A stretch of DNA of 64,000 bases from Leptobrachium leishanense (GCA_009667805.1 CM019069.1:50550153-50614152); one strand, 5' to 3'. Positions 1 to 10,937 are shown, counted from the first letter of the stretch. Translations and numbers: made by a program. The notes: a model not told the origin generated them from the sequence alone.

Positions 1-765
1 CAGGCATTGCTGCAGACCGGAGGAATCGAACGGAGAGCAGGCGGTGAGCTGGAAAAGCTGTGTGGAGTCAGACAACGGATCGGGCCGCTAGTATCCCCAG
101 TCAAAATCGGGTGGAGAGACGTCCTGGGTCAGCGGAGCCTAAAGCAATCGTCGGATGGGTGAGAGGCCTCCAAGGCTGTTTTATGATTAAAGGACGCTCT
201 GCTGTTTTCTCTTTAAAGTCCACAGGGCCCCAACTGACTAGTCGAAGACCTTCCTTTAATAAACTCACTGGCCAGTTGAATAGTACCCGGGTACCACACA
301 CACACAGATACACTTTTCACATTCTGGGACTTAACCTGTGCAGGACTCATTTCCTTTTGCGAATCGGAACAGGGGTTAAAGACAAAGATACGTTCCGAAT
401 ACATTTTTCTCTTTTTCCGCTGCGCGTTTGCCGTAATACGAAGGGATTGTATGTTTGGGGTTTTGCTACGTGTCCCTTTTTCTGAACTATCGGGAAATTG
501 CATTGCTTTTATGTTCGGTTGCGAATATTTTATTTTCCGAAATACGAAGCCTCGTGTCTCGTTTCTTTTCCGCTACGCGTTTTACCGGGATACGAAAATA
601 CTGTAATAATACTTGTGAATACCGTGTCTCAACATCTGCTCAAATATTTTAGTAAACTATATAAATATAAAAACTCACAACTGTGTTGGAGTATATTTAT
701 TCCCTAGTGCGGGGAGACTGACCCGTGGTTCATTTTCAGCGGCTCCTCCGGGAGTGAGCGCTACA
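1..765 (+). mobile_element. Ty3/gypsy-type LTR, 3' part (cut by window edge)
   Basis: The right end reads GGAGTGAGCGCTACA, which is the exact kind of terminus seen on the minus-strand LTRs at 50855-51810 and 60971-62014. Shared internal landmarks include the GTGAGAGGCCTCCAAGGC block near 158-178, CACAGGGCCCCAACTGACTAG near 221-241 and the ACCCGGGTAC block near 286-295. The left end lies outside the window, so it is unknown whether this is a solo LTR or the 3' LTR of an element to the left. ORFs in this stretch are chance readings through LTR sequence. Confidence 0.85.
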
Positions 766-2124
766 CATCAATGGGTGTAAATAGAGGGGACCAATGAACT
801 GGTCTCCATCGATATAAGAGATCCTAGGGATCCCATTCATTATATACTCTTCTATCAGAACTCAGAGGGCTGCCGAGGGGGGGGGTTTGGAAGGAACAAA
901 TATCTCCTCACTTATTATTACGTTCTATAAGTATGTGATATAAAACCATAAGGCCATAAAAGCCCTTCTTGTTAATCAGTATCCTCAGGGTGCTTTAATT
1001 AATTGGTGCTTGATATATGAATATATCATACACTTTATTCTTTTCTGTCCATTTTCAATAGACTTTAAATATCCCTGAATAAAATCAGCTCATTCAGTCT
1101 CTAAGTTGCTTTTAGCAGGTGCCCATATTACAAATTTTTGGTAAGTTTCACTAACCATTTCCAACCAAAAACACATTTAAAGTTTAGGGAATAACCAAAG
1201 CGTGTTAAACGTGATTTATTTCTACAAGACTACACTATATTTGTAGAATCTAATTTATATCAAGTTTTTGGATGGCCAAAAAAGCTGGCTTACCCTGCTC
1301 GACATATAAAAAAAGCCAATAACCTTTTGATGTAATCCCATGGCTTTTTGACCTAGTGTTTGTAGACGTTAAAACGGTTTTTCCCCTTGATTGATGCCAA
1401 GTAGGCTTTAAGGTTCTGTGTGGAGATGCATTAGGGAACTATATTAAATTTAGGATTAGTACGCTATGTAACATGTCATGATTATGGTAATATTTGTTTT
1501 CTGCATATTATTCAAAGCCTTGATTATGCAAAGTGTTTTCGTTTCATCAGAGATAAATTACATAATTAGTTAATAAAACTGTTTTTAATACACTAAAATA
1601 AATTACATTGTTAGTAACTGTATTAACCACCAATTGGTGTCACAGAGATTAATCACGTATAGCTCTAGTTTTTGCCTAATAATGAATATAGCAAGGGATC
1701 ACTCCCAATTGAGCATAAAGCAATGTTATCAACTGCAAACCAATTAACCTTGAATATACTTTATTAATGTCCCAATATTTACAAAATTGACCAATGGACA
1801 AATCGATTTTCGAACATCTTGTGAATCAGGTCAGATATCTGTTTTTTTTCTAAACCCATTTGTTGATTAAATTGATATGGATATTATATTTTAATCCACT
1901 GAGTTTTTTCTGCCCCCATTTAAATCTTTTGTAAATTGTAATATTCTTCATAGATGAGCAATCCAAAAATAAATATACAATAATTAGGAATGATAGAACT
2001 TCCAGTTCATGATATATGGATTATTATCTGAATTATGCATACATGTAATTGGAAATACATTGGATGTGACAAAAAGACTCTGCTTTATTATTAATAATCG
2101 CAGAGTAATCAATAAGTGACACTT
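766..2124. other. AT-rich stretch, no recognised feature
   Basis: Between the LTR and the L1 insertion I see only AT-rich DNA without long ORFs, tandem repeats or terminal inverted repeats that I can match elsewhere in the window. Confidence 0.5.
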
Positions 2125-2138
2125 AATAATAGAAAAAG

Positions 2139-2284
2139 GGCGTGTCCGGAAGCCATGCGAGGAGGACGCGAGTGAGCTGAGCTCCGTCTACCCGCCGGCA
2201 TAATTCCAATCCTGCGGCTCACATACCCGGCGGAATCCCGTTAAATTCACGGGGTAAGCCCCTTAATACTCAGGGACTCCAGCG
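2139..2284 (+). promoter_or_regulatory. L1 5' UTR / presumed internal promoter
   Basis: This short GC- and CpG-rich leader starts GGCGTGTCCGGAAGCC directly after the upstream TSD and runs to the ORF1 ATG at 2285. L1 elements carry an internal RNA polymerase II promoter in this position. I infer that role from position and composition; no specific factor site is claimed. Confidence 0.5.
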
Positions 2285-3250
2285 ATGGCCCCAACTAAGG
2301 CTCCCTCGAAGGCACAACGCTGCTTAGAGCTCCCGGAATCGGCGAGGAAAGGGAAGGCCTCACAAGATGGCGGCTCCCAGGGCGCATGCTCCCCGCGGCA
2401 GCGCGACATGGGGAGAGAGTCCTCTCCTTCGAGCTCGCCAACCTCTCACCCGGCTTCTGAACAACAACTCAGAGCGATGCTGGGGGAGTTAAGAGACTCG
2501 TTACAGGAAGACTTCAAATCAATAGTGACAGAACTTCACAAAGATATACGTGATTTGGGTGAACGTACTGACCAATTGGAGGCAAAAACAGATGACTTAT
2601 GCCTAGCTCACAATGAACTGGTGGATGCCTACAAGTCACTTAAAACGACGCAGGATTCAATGCAACGGAAGATGGCTGACCTGGAAGATCGTTCTAGAAG
2701 AAACAACATCAAACTCAGAGGTATTCCGGAATCAGTTAAAATGGAGGATCTGCATGAATATGTCACGAGTCTTTTCCAGTCACTTCTCCCATCAACATCT
2801 ACCCAGGATTTGCAGCTGGATAGAGTGCACAGACTCCCCAAGCCAAAAAATATGGCCTCCACGGTACCTCGAGATGCATTGGTCAGGGTCCATTTCTTCC
2901 GTGTTAAGGAAGAGCTGATGTCTGGGGTCCGGAAGATAGGGAAGCTGCCTGAGCCATACTCGTCCATCTCGTTCTTTCCAGATCTTTCTGCAGCGACCAT
3001 GGCTAAACGACGGGAATTTACACCGGTCACAGCGATCTTGAGGGAACACAAAATGCCGTATAGATGGGGTTTCCCGACCAAACTACTTGTCTGGAGACAA
3101 AACACTCTTCATGTCATGCCTGATATTACCACAGGTTTTCATCTTTTGCGAGACTGGAAGCTAACGGGTGACTGCACACCGACTCAGGAGGCCCAACCAA
3201 CCCCATCAAAAGTCTCGCCAGAATGGCATCGAGTGACAACAGGGAAATGA
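2285..3250 (+). CDS. L1 ORF1 RNA-binding protein
   Basis: Encodes a 321-residue protein, close to the usual L1 ORF1 length. L1 ORF1 proteins bind the element's RNA in cis as coiled-coil trimers and act as nucleic-acid chaperones in the cytoplasmic and nuclear RNP. Visible parts are a polar, Ser/Pro-rich N-terminus (about 1-60), a heptad-like charged segment (about 60-135) consistent with the coiled coil, then the family's conserved junction EDRSRRNNIKLRGIPE (about 134-149) that opens the RRM-like domain, followed by a basic C-terminal domain. The ATG at 2285 is the first in frame after the 5' UTR. A 460-bp spacer separates it from ORF2. There are no stops or frameshifts. Confidence 0.92.
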   Translation: MAPTKAPSKAQRCLELPESARKGKASQDGGSQGACSPRQRDMGRESSPSSSPTSHPASEQQLRAMLGELRDSLQEDFKSIVTELHKDIRDLGERTDQLEAKTDDLCLAHNELVDAYKSLKTTQDSMQRKMADLEDRSRRNNIKLRGIPESVKMEDLHEYVTSLFQSLLPSTSTQDLQLDRVHRLPKPKNMASTVPRDALVRVHFFRVKEELMSGVRKIGKLPEPYSSISFFPDLSAATMAKRREFTPVTAILREHKMPYRWGFPTKLLVWRQNTLHVMPDITTGFHLLRDWKLTGDCTPTQEAQPTPSKVSPEWHRVTTGK

Positions 3251-3710
3251 TAGCACGGCTTCGAAGTGGAGATCTTCATGAGGAGCTCCATCTAATTCTG
3301 ACATACCAGGAGCCAAGAGGGGTTTTGAACCGGGTTCCGAATGGCCGAGCGGAGAGGATGTGGGCTTGGCGCCCCCAGTGGTTCTGGATCTGGGCACGAT
3401 TTTTCCCCCGTACCTCCCCCCGATGGACCGGGGCGAGCTGGAGGTTTTTACCAGCTCTAGGAGGAGATGGGTAGTGTATATATTTGGGATGCTGGAAGGA
3501 TCCCTGGTATTTGTGTTTTTTTTTCTTTTCTCTTTTTTCTGTGTTGTTTGTCGCTGCTTGCCTTGACAGAACTACGACCACCTGAATCAAGTTCTCTGGA
3601 GTCCGGATTTACCCTTACGGAGGTCTCCCCTGACAGAGCTGGAACACTTCACCTTCCTGTCGGTCCTGGAGAGGTCCTATGGGCTTTACTGAACCGACGG
3701 CCCTCCGGTA

Positions 3711-6700
3711 ATGACTGCTCCCTTCCTCCATAGTAAGTCTCACACCATGAAAATATTTTCGTTGAATGTGAAGGGGTTAAATATCCCTCACAAGAGGCAC
3801 TCCCTATACACGGATATCAACTCTGAGAGACCGGATATAATCTGCCTCCAAGAGACGCATTTTAAACACTCGGCATTTCCCAGATTATACTTGCCACAAT
3901 ACACTACGCAGTTTCATGCAACTTCCCCAACGAAAACGAAGGGGGTATCCATCTTGATTCAGAACCGTATTGCCTTTAGCCTGATTCACAAGGTGGTTGA
4001 TCCCAATGGACGATTTATCATCTTAACATGCTCCTTGAACCATATTGTTTACACCATCGTCAATGTGTATAGTCCGAACGACTCCCAACTTCCTTTCTTG
4101 AACAAGGTTTTTTCTCGAATGCAAAAGTCAATGGCTGGCAGACTGGTTGTTTGCGGAGATTTCAACATGTCCCTTGATTTACCTTCCCGAGCTTCAAAGA
4201 GAGTGAGAGCGGCTCGCACCAGAAATGCAAATTTACTGGCAGCGCACCAACTTTTTGATGTATGGCGATTGTTACACCCAGGAGAAACGGGTCACTCCTT
4301 TTTTTCCAATGCCCATAATGTATATTCTCGAATAGACTATATGTTTGTGAAGGGTGATGTACTAACACAAATTCGGGACTGTTATATTGGACCTATTACG
4401 TGGTCAGATCATGCACCAACTATATTATGTCTTGTGGAGGCTTATGACTCGGGAGGTAGAGCACCCTGGCGACTGAATGAGTCATTACTATCTCGCCCTG
4501 AGGTCAGAGAGGAAATACAAAATGCATTGTCTAATTACTTTAGAGAGAATTCGTCGGAAGAGACATCAGAGGGAGTATTATGGCAAGCCCATAAAGCAGT
4601 AGTGAGGGGAATTCTAATTAAATGGGGGGCGCGTCTTAAAAAACAACGAGCGGACCATAGATTGTCCCTGTTACACCAAATCACAATAGCTGACGAATCC
4701 CACAAACGACTACACACAGAGGCCTCCCTGGCTCAAGTTACAGACCTTCGCAGGCAACTGATCGACTTAGACAAGCTAGATTATACTTGGGTGTCGCGTA
4801 GACTTAAGGCGAGATGCTATATTTATAGTAACAAGGCCAGCAGAATGCTAGCTAACAAACTGAAAGCCAAAATGGGTAAAGCACGCATACCACAAATCTT
4901 TGATGGGGAGGGGCAGCTTAAGCACCAACCTAGACAAATAGCTGAAGGCTTTGCAAGATATTACACCTCGCTGTATAACCTAGCTACAGAAACCGATGTA
5001 TACCAACCTACCCTACAGGACATATTTCCCTTCTTAAACTCCCTTCACCTTCCACAGCTGTCAGATAACCTCCAAGACGAGCTAAGCAGGCCCATAACCT
5101 CTATTGAATTAACATCGGCCTTAAAAGGTCTACCTAATGGTAAGGCCCCTGGGCCAGACGGGTTCACAGCGAAATATTACAAATGTTTTCCAGATATCCA
5201 ACCCCATCTGCTCAAATTTTACCAATCAATCTTCGAATCGGGTCAGCCACCTCGGGAATGGTTAGCAGCGCATATTGTAACAATCCCTAAAACACCACTT
5301 CCCTCTCCTCACTGCTCGCAATATCGACCTATATCGCTCCTTAATGTCGACACCAAGCTATATGCGAAGATTATGGCGAATAGATTTGCTGAGGTACTGC
5401 CATTATTAGTGGCGGATGACCAAGTAGGTTTCATAAAAAATAGACAAGGTCCAGATAATACTTTGAAAATACTTACCCTAGTTGACCATGTAGTCCAAAC
5501 GTCCCAACCCACCTTACTATTATCATTAGACGCGGAAAAAGCTTTCGACCGGATTAACTGGTCTTATCTACATCACGTATTGCTAAAATTTAACTTTCCA
5601 AGCGCCTTGATTAAGGCGGTAGAGGGGCTTTATACAGTCCCCACCGCACAGGTCTTGAATGCGGGCTTCACATCCGACCCAATTAAGATTTCTAACGGTA
5701 CAAGGCAGGGATGCCCGTTATCACCCCTACTTTATGCGTTGGCGCTTGAACCTCTTGCGCAAGCCATTAGGCAGGCATCAGAAGTCCAAGGCATACACAT
5801 AGGCCCCACACAGAGCAAAGTGAGCCTCTTTGCGGACGATATACTATTGACGTTGACAGAACCAACATCATCCTTACCAGCCATTCACGAGATTCTAGAT
5901 AGGTACGGTAAAGCCTCTTATCACAAAATTAATCTAAAGAAGTCACAAGCGTTGTCGTTTGCGATTCCCCAAGAGACTCTTCTCCCCTTACAAAGAGATT
6001 ACCCCTATGACTGGAGGAAATCACATATTACATACTTGGGGGTTAAAATTGCATTTTCTAGCGCAGACCTATTTGGATATAACTATCAACCTATGCTTAC
6101 ACAACTCAGGAATTTATGCATGAACTGGTCGAGGGTGGAGGTGTCCTGGGCGGGGAGAATTGCAGCTCTTAAAATGTCTCTACTGCCAAAATTGCTTTAT
6201 CTTTTCCGTGCCCTTCCATTGGCGTTACCGCGCAACTATCTCCCGAACCTGCAATCTGTACTCTCCAGATTTGTCTGGCGAGGTAAACGTCCTAGAGTGA
6301 GAGCGGCCCTACTGAATCAATCTATAGAAAACGGGGGGATGGGGGTCCCTAATGTATTGATGTATTATAAAGCGTCTATGTTAACAGCGGCCCAGGCCCT
6401 CCTTATGACGCCTCCAGGTCCCCAGTGGACTAGATTTCTATCGGCTTACTTCCTTCCTCATTCCCCTTCAATAACCCTCTGGCTGCCCAGATCCCTACGA
6501 CCTAAACTACCTCCTCTTCCTCCACTGGCCAGCCTACTTCGAAGAGAATGGGACAATAATGCAGCGAAACTCATAAATTATCATCCAATCGCCCTGGCAG
6601 CCCCACTATCGGTACTAGATCACCTCATTCCTAATTTTGAGTCACGGGTATGGACACGGCACGGCGTGACGAGGCTTTTCCAATTTTTCGATCAAGAGGG

Positions 6701-7511
6701 TTTTCTCTCCTTTCCCAGACTAATGGATAAATATGCCCTTACCGGTGGACTGTGGCTATCATACGGTCAGATCCAATCTCAGCTAGCGGTATGGGGGCTT
6801 GGAGGGAGATTGTCTTCTAAGGACGCCCTGCTTTCTTCATTTGAAAATAGATGTTCCCACCCCCTAGAAAGGAAGAAAATTATATCCATCTGTTACGATC
6901 TCTTACTCAAATCCACAGCTAATAAACAATGGGATTATCAGAGAAAGTGGGAGATTGACCTGGGAAGGGAACTCCCAAGGGAACAGTGGGGAAATAGCTT
7001 CTCGGAGGACAGAGGCAGGTTTAAATGTGCCTCATTATGGGAAGCACGTAAAAAGTTACTATATAGGTGGTACTTAACGCCCGATAGAGAGAGCCACATG
7101 TCAGGGGGAGCTTCCTCCATATGCTGGAGATGTGGGATATCAAGAGGAACGTATTACCATACTTGGTGGACGTGTCCCCCTTTGGAAGGCTGGTGGAGGG
7201 AGGTGGCGACATTGAGTTCCAAGATTCTAGGTGTCACAGTGGATCCTACCCCGGAGATAGTGCTCCTTCAGCTCTTCCCGAGTACACTTTCCAGGTTCCA
7301 GAAACAGTTGCTAGCGCACATCCTGACCATATCGTATTTAATGGTAGCAGCTAGGTGGAAGTCAACCGACCTCCCACCTCTCCCTCTAATAACTGACCGG
7401 CTAAAAGAATTTCGCTTACTAGATGCAATGTCCCGGACAGTTACAGGAGCCCTGCCACCTAAGAAGAACTTCTGGTATATTTGGGACGCGTATCTTATAT
7501 CGGCCGACTAG
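3711..7511 (+). CDS. L1 ORF2 endonuclease / reverse transcriptase
   Basis: Encodes up to 1266 residues, full family length, without interruption. It nicks the target and primes reverse transcription of the L1 RNA there. The N-terminal apurinic-like endonuclease shows the SLNVKGLN start, ICLQETH, GDFN (149-152) and SDH (232-234). The reverse transcriptase shows NGKAPGPDGF, the LDAEKAFDR segment, GTRQGCPLSP and the catalytic FADD at 707-710. A C-terminal zinc-knuckle-like motif has Cys1138, Cys1141, His1150 and Cys1155. The first ATG is at 3711, but the ATG at 3747 (MKIFSLNVKG) fits the family start better, so the first 12 residues may not be translated. All catalytic motifs look intact. Confidence 0.95.
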   Translation: MTAPFLHSKSHTMKIFSLNVKGLNIPHKRHSLYTDINSERPDIICLQETHFKHSAFPRLYLPQYTTQFHATSPTKTKGVSILIQNRIAFSLIHKVVDPNGRFIILTCSLNHIVYTIVNVYSPNDSQLPFLNKVFSRMQKSMAGRLVVCGDFNMSLDLPSRASKRVRAARTRNANLLAAHQLFDVWRLLHPGETGHSFFSNAHNVYSRIDYMFVKGDVLTQIRDCYIGPITWSDHAPTILCLVEAYDSGGRAPWRLNESLLSRPEVREEIQNALSNYFRENSSEETSEGVLWQAHKAVVRGILIKWGARLKKQRADHRLSLLHQITIADESHKRLHTEASLAQVTDLRRQLIDLDKLDYTWVSRRLKARCYIYSNKASRMLANKLKAKMGKARIPQIFDGEGQLKHQPRQIAEGFARYYTSLYNLATETDVYQPTLQDIFPFLNSLHLPQLSDNLQDELSRPITSIELTSALKGLPNGKAPGPDGFTAKYYKCFPDIQPHLLKFYQSIFESGQPPREWLAAHIVTIPKTPLPSPHCSQYRPISLLNVDTKLYAKIMANRFAEVLPLLVADDQVGFIKNRQGPDNTLKILTLVDHVVQTSQPTLLLSLDAEKAFDRINWSYLHHVLLKFNFPSALIKAVEGLYTVPTAQVLNAGFTSDPIKISNGTRQGCPLSPLLYALALEPLAQAIRQASEVQGIHIGPTQSKVSLFADDILLTLTEPTSSLPAIHEILDRYGKASYHKINLKKSQALSFAIPQETLLPLQRDYPYDWRKSHITYLGVKIAFSSADLFGYNYQPMLTQLRNLCMNWSRVEVSWAGRIAALKMSLLPKLLYLFRALPLALPRNYLPNLQSVLSRFVWRGKRPRVRAALLNQSIENGGMGVPNVLMYYKASMLTAAQALLMTPPGPQWTRFLSAYFLPHSPSITLWLPRSLRPKLPPLPPLASLLRREWDNNAAKLINYHPIALAAPLSVLDHLIPNFESRVWTRHGVTRLFQFFDQEGFLSFPRLMDKYALTGGLWLSYGQIQSQLAVWGLGGRLSSKDALLSSFENRCSHPLERKKIISICYDLLLKSTANKQWDYQRKWEIDLGRELPREQWGNSFSEDRGRFKCASLWEARKKLLYRWYLTPDRESHMSGGASSICWRCGISRGTYYHTWWTCPPLEGWWREVATLSSKILGVTVDPTPEIVLLQLFPSTLSRFQKQLLAHILTISYLMVAARWKSTDLPPLPLITDRLKEFRLLDAMSRTVTGALPPKKNFWYIWDAYLISAD

Positions 7512-7786
7512 ATATCGGGGAACATATAGGGGAGGTTTGCAGGGAGGGACCGGCGTGGGATACTGATCTTGGGGGGGATTCTGGCGAGGGTCCGGAGACG
7601 CGGATTGTGGAATAGGGTGCACACCTAGACCACCTGATAGGTAACACTTTATTATCGACAAAGGCAGCAGTGACTACTGTATATTGTTTGTTTCCTTTTG
7701 TTTCCTTTTCTTTCTTTTGTCCATTTTTGTTTTTGGTTGTTGTATTATGGTTTTATCATTTATAAATGTACTGTGGAAAAAAAATC

Positions 7787-7792
7787 AATAAA
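7787..7792 (+). terminator. L1 polyadenylation signal AATAAA
   Basis: AATAAA lies about 275 bp past the ORF2 stop and about 20 bp before the final A-run (7810-7820) that meets the downstream TSD. This is the usual arrangement at an L1 3' end. Confidence 0.75.
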
Positions 7793-8101
7793 AAAAAATT
7801 TTTCAATTTAAAAAAAAAAAATAATAGAAAAAGAGAGGCGTGCTCAAAACGCGTTTTCAGTATTCTATCTACAAAATTTTGACTGCAGACTTTTTTGTCT
7901 GTGCCATTTTTTATTTTTCCCTTTTATTATAATATCTCTCAATTTGTAAAGGGTTTCCCTTTTTTCATACTTTACATTCATAATGCATTAAAATATTTTT
8001 TAAAAAGCACATTTAAAATAAATGCATGCTCCACTTTAAAGTCGCCCATCTGTTATACTGTTAAACCACAGTCTTTACTATGACCGCTAGGAGGTCCACT
8101 A

Positions 8102-8565
8102 AACCAGGAAGTGGCTCCACCTGTCAGGTAACCAGGAAGTGGCTCCAACTAACCAGGAAGTGGCTCCACCTGCCAGGTAACCAGGAAGTGGCTCCAACTA
8201 ACCAGGAAGTGGCTCCACATGCCAGGTAACCAGGAAGTGGCTCTAACTAACCAGGAAGTGGCTCCACCTGCCAGGTAACCAGGAAGTGGCTCCAACTAAC
8301 CAGGAAGTGGCTCCACCTGCCAGGTAACCAGGAAGTGGCTCCAACTAACCAGGAAGTGGCTCCACCTGCCAGGTAACCAGGAAGTGGCTCTAACTAACCA
8401 GGAAGTGACTTCGCCTGCCAGGTAACCAGGAAGTGGCTCCAACTAACCAGGAAGTGGCTCCACCTGCCAGGTAACCAGGAAGTGGCTCTAACTAACCAGG
8501 AAGTGACTTCGCCTGCCAGGTAACCTGGAAGTGGCTCAAACTAACAAGGAAGTGGCTCCACCTAA
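8102..8565. repeat. 49-bp minisatellite (about 9 copies)
   Basis: The unit is two related half-units: ACCAGGAAGTGGCTCCACCT plus GCCAGGTA (28 bp) and ACCAGGAAGTGGCTCCAACT plus A (21 bp). The 49-bp period shows a 28+21 higher-order structure, so the array probably grew from a shorter ancestral ~21-28-bp unit. Variants such as GTGACTTCGCCTG recur, showing that multi-unit blocks were duplicated. Confidence 0.9.
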
Positions 8566-9003
8566 CCTGAGGCATGTTCAGTTCCTCAGCCACTGCAAGT
8601 GCTAAGTTAGCTACTTGGCACTGAACGCTGTGTTGCAGTTCAGCGCTCAGCACTGCTAGCTTAGCACTTGCAGCAAAGTCGAGAGGTGCTGCAGAGTAGC
8701 TGAGTGTGACATGGGAAAGATGGCCACCTCCATGGAGCAAATAATCCAATAAGGAAATGTTCAGTTTGAAGTTTTGGTGTACGAAAGCACCAAATATTTA
8801 TTGGAACATGGTAAATATTTTTACTAAAGTGGTAATAAAATAGACAACAGTGGATATTGCAGAAACAGCACCTTTCATTAAGCAATTCTCCGCCTTTTTG
8901 CTTCAATATTCACAGCCAAAGTGTTCAGTGAGACTGCTGCAGCAAACTGAACTGCTGCAATATAGCAATTCAGCAGCTGGTGAGGAACTGAACAGGCCTC
9001 AGG
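8566..9003. mobile_element. Non-autonomous element with inverted termini inside the minisatellite
   Basis: The left end CCTGAGGCATGTTCAGTTCC and the reverse complement of the right end (CCTGAGGCCTGTTCAGTTCC) match at 19 of 20 bases. Minisatellite units lie on both sides. The interior is related to 55325-55740 (opposite orientation) and to 42275-42478. There is no coding capacity. A superfamily cannot be assigned because the minisatellite hides any TSD. Confidence 0.7.
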
Positions 9004-9090
9004 CGATTGCTCCACCTGCAAGGTAACCAGGAAGTGGCTCCACCTAACCAGGAGATTGCTCCACCTGCCAGGTAACCAGGAAGTAGCACT
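9004..9090. repeat. Second block of the 49-bp minisatellite
   Basis: Contains GATTGCTCCACCTGC, AGGTAACCAGGAAGTGGCTC and related units, the continuation of the 8102 array on the far side of the inverted-repeat element. Confidence 0.8.
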
Positions 9091-9707
9091 ACACACCAGT
9101 AGCTGCCATCCTGGTCTGTTTTGGTTGAATGGTTGAGCACATCCCACTATCCCTTGTCATGGCAGCTGTTTTCAAAACAGGAATGTTCGGTGCTGTGTAA
9201 GATCGAGCCACATTGCTGGCAGCACAACTCCACACTGCACCTTCATTACTCATGCATATTTGTAATCTCTGTATGATCCTGCTTGGAAGCTAAACTGTAC
9301 ATAACATATTTATAAACACAAGCAGTGGAGAAGTTTGCAAAAAAATGTAACATAAAAAAATGGTAATCAGTTCCCCACTGAAAATATCGTCTTAATTTTC
9401 TGAAATTGCGATTAAGTTCTTATAGTTCATTTTCTAGCTGTAATATTCCATTATTGGTAAAGAGTACACATGGGAATAGACTTTAATATGTGTATAATCT
9501 ACATGGAACTAAATATGCATTAAAAATACACATGAAGTAGCTGTGGCATCAGAATCCTGGGCTTCTTTACTACTTCACTGCTATTTCTTCTGTTTGAAAA
9601 AAGTCAACCTATCAGTTCTCTTAAGAACTTACATCAAGGCAAAGAGTTAGAAATAAAGTGGTGCAAACTAAATACCATATCCCAAACTAAGCACTAGCCA
9701 CGTAGAG
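9091..9707. other. No recognised feature
   Basis: AT-rich sequence with no ORF, tandem repeat or element end that I can match. Confidence 0.4.
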
Positions 9708-10585
9708 CAGGGGCCAGTAAGCATGGCCCTCCAGGGGCTAAATTACAATCTTCGCGCAAACGTTTGCACCGGCACAAAAAACAATAACGCGAGAAGTAAA
9801 ACCATTTGCGCTGAATGCCGTATTACATATTCAGCGCAACAAAGGCGTGTAATCGTCTACAGCGGGTGAACCTGTGCAAACCCTGTGCGAGCTTACTGTA
9901 CGTCACGCGTCCTATACTTAACATTGTGAGCGCAAATGCGAATGTGCGCTGGTACGAGGATAGTATTACAATCTATTTTGCGGTAATTACCGCATAGCCT
10001 TTGCACGCATAATTTTAGCAACTCCTAAAAGCTGGTGTTCATGTCAAATCTGAACAACCCGACTGAACCCAAATACACCAGCCCAAAAAAAAAAAGTGCA
10101 GCAGAGTATAGTTGCCCATTCAACTCATACCAAAGCAATAAAATGGAGAAGTTGTGTGTGCATTTATTATTGCTGCAGCATATATACTCAGATTGACTTT
10201 GGCAGGCGCAATTTCTTAACTTGAGATAATTGTTGTTCTTAATCCTGATCGGCTGAATCGCGAAAAAAAAAACAGTGCACACTCTGAGTTTTGCATGTGA
10301 CGGTACTGCGCGAGCAGTTGGGTGCGTCCTGTTTGCGCGTGTTATTGATCGCCGGATGAAAAGACGCGTGAGGATTGTAATTTGAGCAGTGATTTGCGCA
10401 CGCAAAAGTTTAACGCTTGGGGCACAAATTCACACTTTGCGCGAGGGTTTGGCGTGAAATTTTAATATAGCCCCAGATGTTTTGGAACTACATCTCCCAT
10501 GTTGTTCAGCCAGTCATTAGGCTCTCTGAGCATCATGGGAAATATTGCTACAAAGCATCTGGAGGGCCAAGGCTACCGACCTCTG
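9708..10585. mobile_element. hAT-type MITE, interrupted
   Basis: The outer ends are CAGGGGCCAGTAAGCATGGC and, reversed, CAGAGGTCGGTAGCCTTGGC, each followed by CCTCCAG. This matches a widespread vertebrate hAT MITE design whose interior includes GGAACTACATCTCCCATG (present at 10483-10500). No clear 8-bp TSD remains, suggesting an old copy. It was later split by the element at 9735-10473. Confidence 0.7.
9735..10473. mobile_element. GCGCAAA-rich MITE, copy A (3-bp TSD CAG)
   Basis: Ends are GGGCTAAATTACAATCTTCG and the inverted ATATAGCCC. It is flanked by CAG at 9732-9734 and 10474-10476, exactly restoring the CCTCCAGATG of the host hAT MITE when removed. The interior is rich in GCGCAAA and TTAACG words. 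Relatives occur at 20994-21687, 55998-56698 and 59748-60310. A 3-bp TSD and GGG ends fit the PIF/Harbinger group, but no transposase is present. Confidence 0.75.
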
Positions 10586-10937
10586 CCTTAAAGGGCTACC
10601 TATTGTCTTCTGAGAAAAACACATGGCACTCACACAAATACCTCTAGATAATGATCACCTCTAGTGATATTCCCTCCAGAGTCCATAGGATTCAACTGAA
10701 TGACATTGTTTACAGTAGTGACTTTGAATTGGGTTGTTCCTGCGCGGCCAACAGGACGGACTTGGACTGAATAGCAGCCCAAGGATGGGGGCATGATCAG
10801 TATGGGAAACGTGAAGGAGTAAGTACACATTCTCCATGCTTACAGTATGCTTTGGATGGAGTTTGGCTGGGTTCTAGATTGCTGGTTATGGCAGTGCCCC
10901 AAACCCAGTCGATGATCAATGCATTTCACACATTTAC
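10586..10937. other. No recognised feature
   Basis: Short spacer between the hAT-type MITE and the CR1 fragment; nothing supported. Confidence 0.4.

Larger units (their letters stand above)
2139..7819 (+). mobile_element. L1: Full-length L1-type LINE with perfect TSD
   Basis: A complete LINE: GC-rich 5' UTR, ORF1 (2285-3250), ORF2 (3711-7511), 3' UTR and an A-rich tail. It is bounded by a 14-bp direct repeat, AATAATAGAAAAAG, at 2125-2138 and 7820-7833. A perfect duplication, an untruncated 5' end and two uninterrupted ORFs indicate a recent insertion. The family is the apurinic-endonuclease/reverse-transcriptase L1 clade common in amphibians and fish. Whether it is still active cannot be read from one copy. 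Confidence 0.95.

Noticed and set aside
2629..3105. 158-codon minus-strand ORF
   Set aside because: Shadow of L1 ORF1 on the opposite strand.
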